From: Tiliqua scincoides
Taxonomy: Eukaryota; Chordata; Lepidosauria; Squamata; Scincidae
Direction: 5' to 3'
Assembly (NCBI RefSeq): GCF_035046505.1
Contig: NC_089829.1
Span: 1,968,001-2,032,000 of the forward strand
DNA length: 64,000 nt
This document shows, one piece after another, positions 63,701 to 64,000 of this stretch. The notes below the pieces were generated by a model. That model ran no database searches and was not told the origin of the DNA. It saw only the letters and a list, made by a program, of their open reading frames with translations. Both the position numbers and the translations under genes were made by a program. How positions within the stretch are numbered: the first letter of the stretch is position 1; each line of letters begins with the position of its first letter.

Positions 63701-64000
63701 CAAGGCCTCAGCTGGCGGGTGAGGAGGGGCCTCCTCCACGCGAGGGGTGCTCACTGGCTCAGCAATGGCAGTGGTGACATGGGTAGAGGCAATACTGGTG
63801 GCAGACACGTACTTGGGCTCCATCAGTATCTTGCGCAGAGTGCTGGAATTGCTGTCCATGTCAGAGGCCTTTGTATCTGGAGGGAGAGCTGGTGGCGGGG
63901 TGGAGCGGGCCCGGGTCTCTTCGTGCTTCACAATCCACTCAGTCACCTTGGCTGCCCCAGAGTGAAGAGTCACAACCCCAGGAGGGGTGGGCACAGACAG
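57762..64000 (-). CDS. SPEN: SPEN (SHARP/MINT), C-terminal part with SPOC domain; 5' end beyond the window
   Basis: Exons in coding order (minus): beyond 64000 down to 61781, 60994-60590, 59573-59379, 58475-58317 and 57893-57762. All junctions are phase 0 GT-AG. The first listed exon is the large SPEN exon and is open from the edge (about 740 codons here). It includes the RBPJ/MSX2-interaction neighbourhood (SAVDIEFQQSVSKSQIKQE) and HPEQSVIMPPHSVTQTVSLG. The last exons form the SPOC domain: VDMVQLLT then KYPIVWQGLLALKNDTAAVQ, HFVSGNNVLAHRSLP, EGGPPLRIAQRMRLEASQLE, YCLLLALPCGRDQEDVVSQT, and the end PHLMIVIASV, essentially as in human. SPEN is a nuclear corepressor scaffold: SPOC recruits SMRT/NCoR-HDAC3, and SPEN mediates Xist silencing in mammals and Notch/RBPJ repression. 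The SPOC part is nearly invariant; the proline/serine-rich region diverges and has several K-Q-E motifs. SPEN converges on ZBTB17. Confidence 0.96.

Overview
This window is nuclear genomic DNA from a vertebrate, most likely a squamate reptile (lizard-type). The evidence is spliced genes with vertebrate orthologues, many CR1-clade LINEs, a 5S-rRNA-derived SINE, tRNA-derived SINEs with (ATT)n-type tails, and hAT elements. High GC, compact genes and long CpG islands suggest a gene-rich, GC-rich chromosome such as a microchromosome. The species cannot be read from the sequence.

Five protein-coding genes are present, in the order known from human 1p36.13 (shown inverted): FAM131C (+, 9046-15600), one kidney-type chloride channel CLCNK (-, 26031-16687), HSPB7 (+, start uncertain, to 34455), ZBTB17/MIZ1 (+, 41168-51368) and the C-terminal part of SPEN (-, 57762 to the right edge). 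I placed exons by hand from splice sites, reading frame and remembered family sequences. FAM131C (6 coding exons, 259 aa), CLCNK (19 coding exons, 716 aa) and ZBTB17 (14 coding exons, 811 aa) read through without a break. HSPB7 lacks an obvious ATG at the usual N-terminus. SPEN is cut by the window edge.

Layout. 1-6.4 kb is a nest of transposons: a CR1 LINE split by an I/jockey-group LINE, which is itself split by a second CR1 and by a non-autonomous hAT. 6.4-8.6 kb is intergenic. FAM131C and CLCNK converge tail to tail at about 16.1-16.4 kb. CLCNK and HSPB7 diverge, with a tandemly repeated CR1 3' end between them (27.6-28.7 kb). HSPB7 to ZBTB17 (34.5-40.7 kb) holds a CR1, a CpG island with no assigned gene (38.3-39.0 kb), an L2-like LINE end, and a possible LTR fossil. 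ZBTB17 and SPEN converge, with a 5 kb spacer holding a CR1 and a palindromic hAT-type element.

The genes do not form an operon or a common pathway. They are a conserved neighbourhood: a renal chloride channel, a heart/muscle small heat-shock protein, a MYC-partner transcription factor, a transcriptional corepressor and a poorly characterised protein. I found no new multi-gene system. The more interesting signals are transposon relationships, splice-site oddities in HSPB7 and ZBTB17, G-quadruplex-prone introns in CLCNK, the orphan CpG island and repeated SUMO-type motifs in SPEN.
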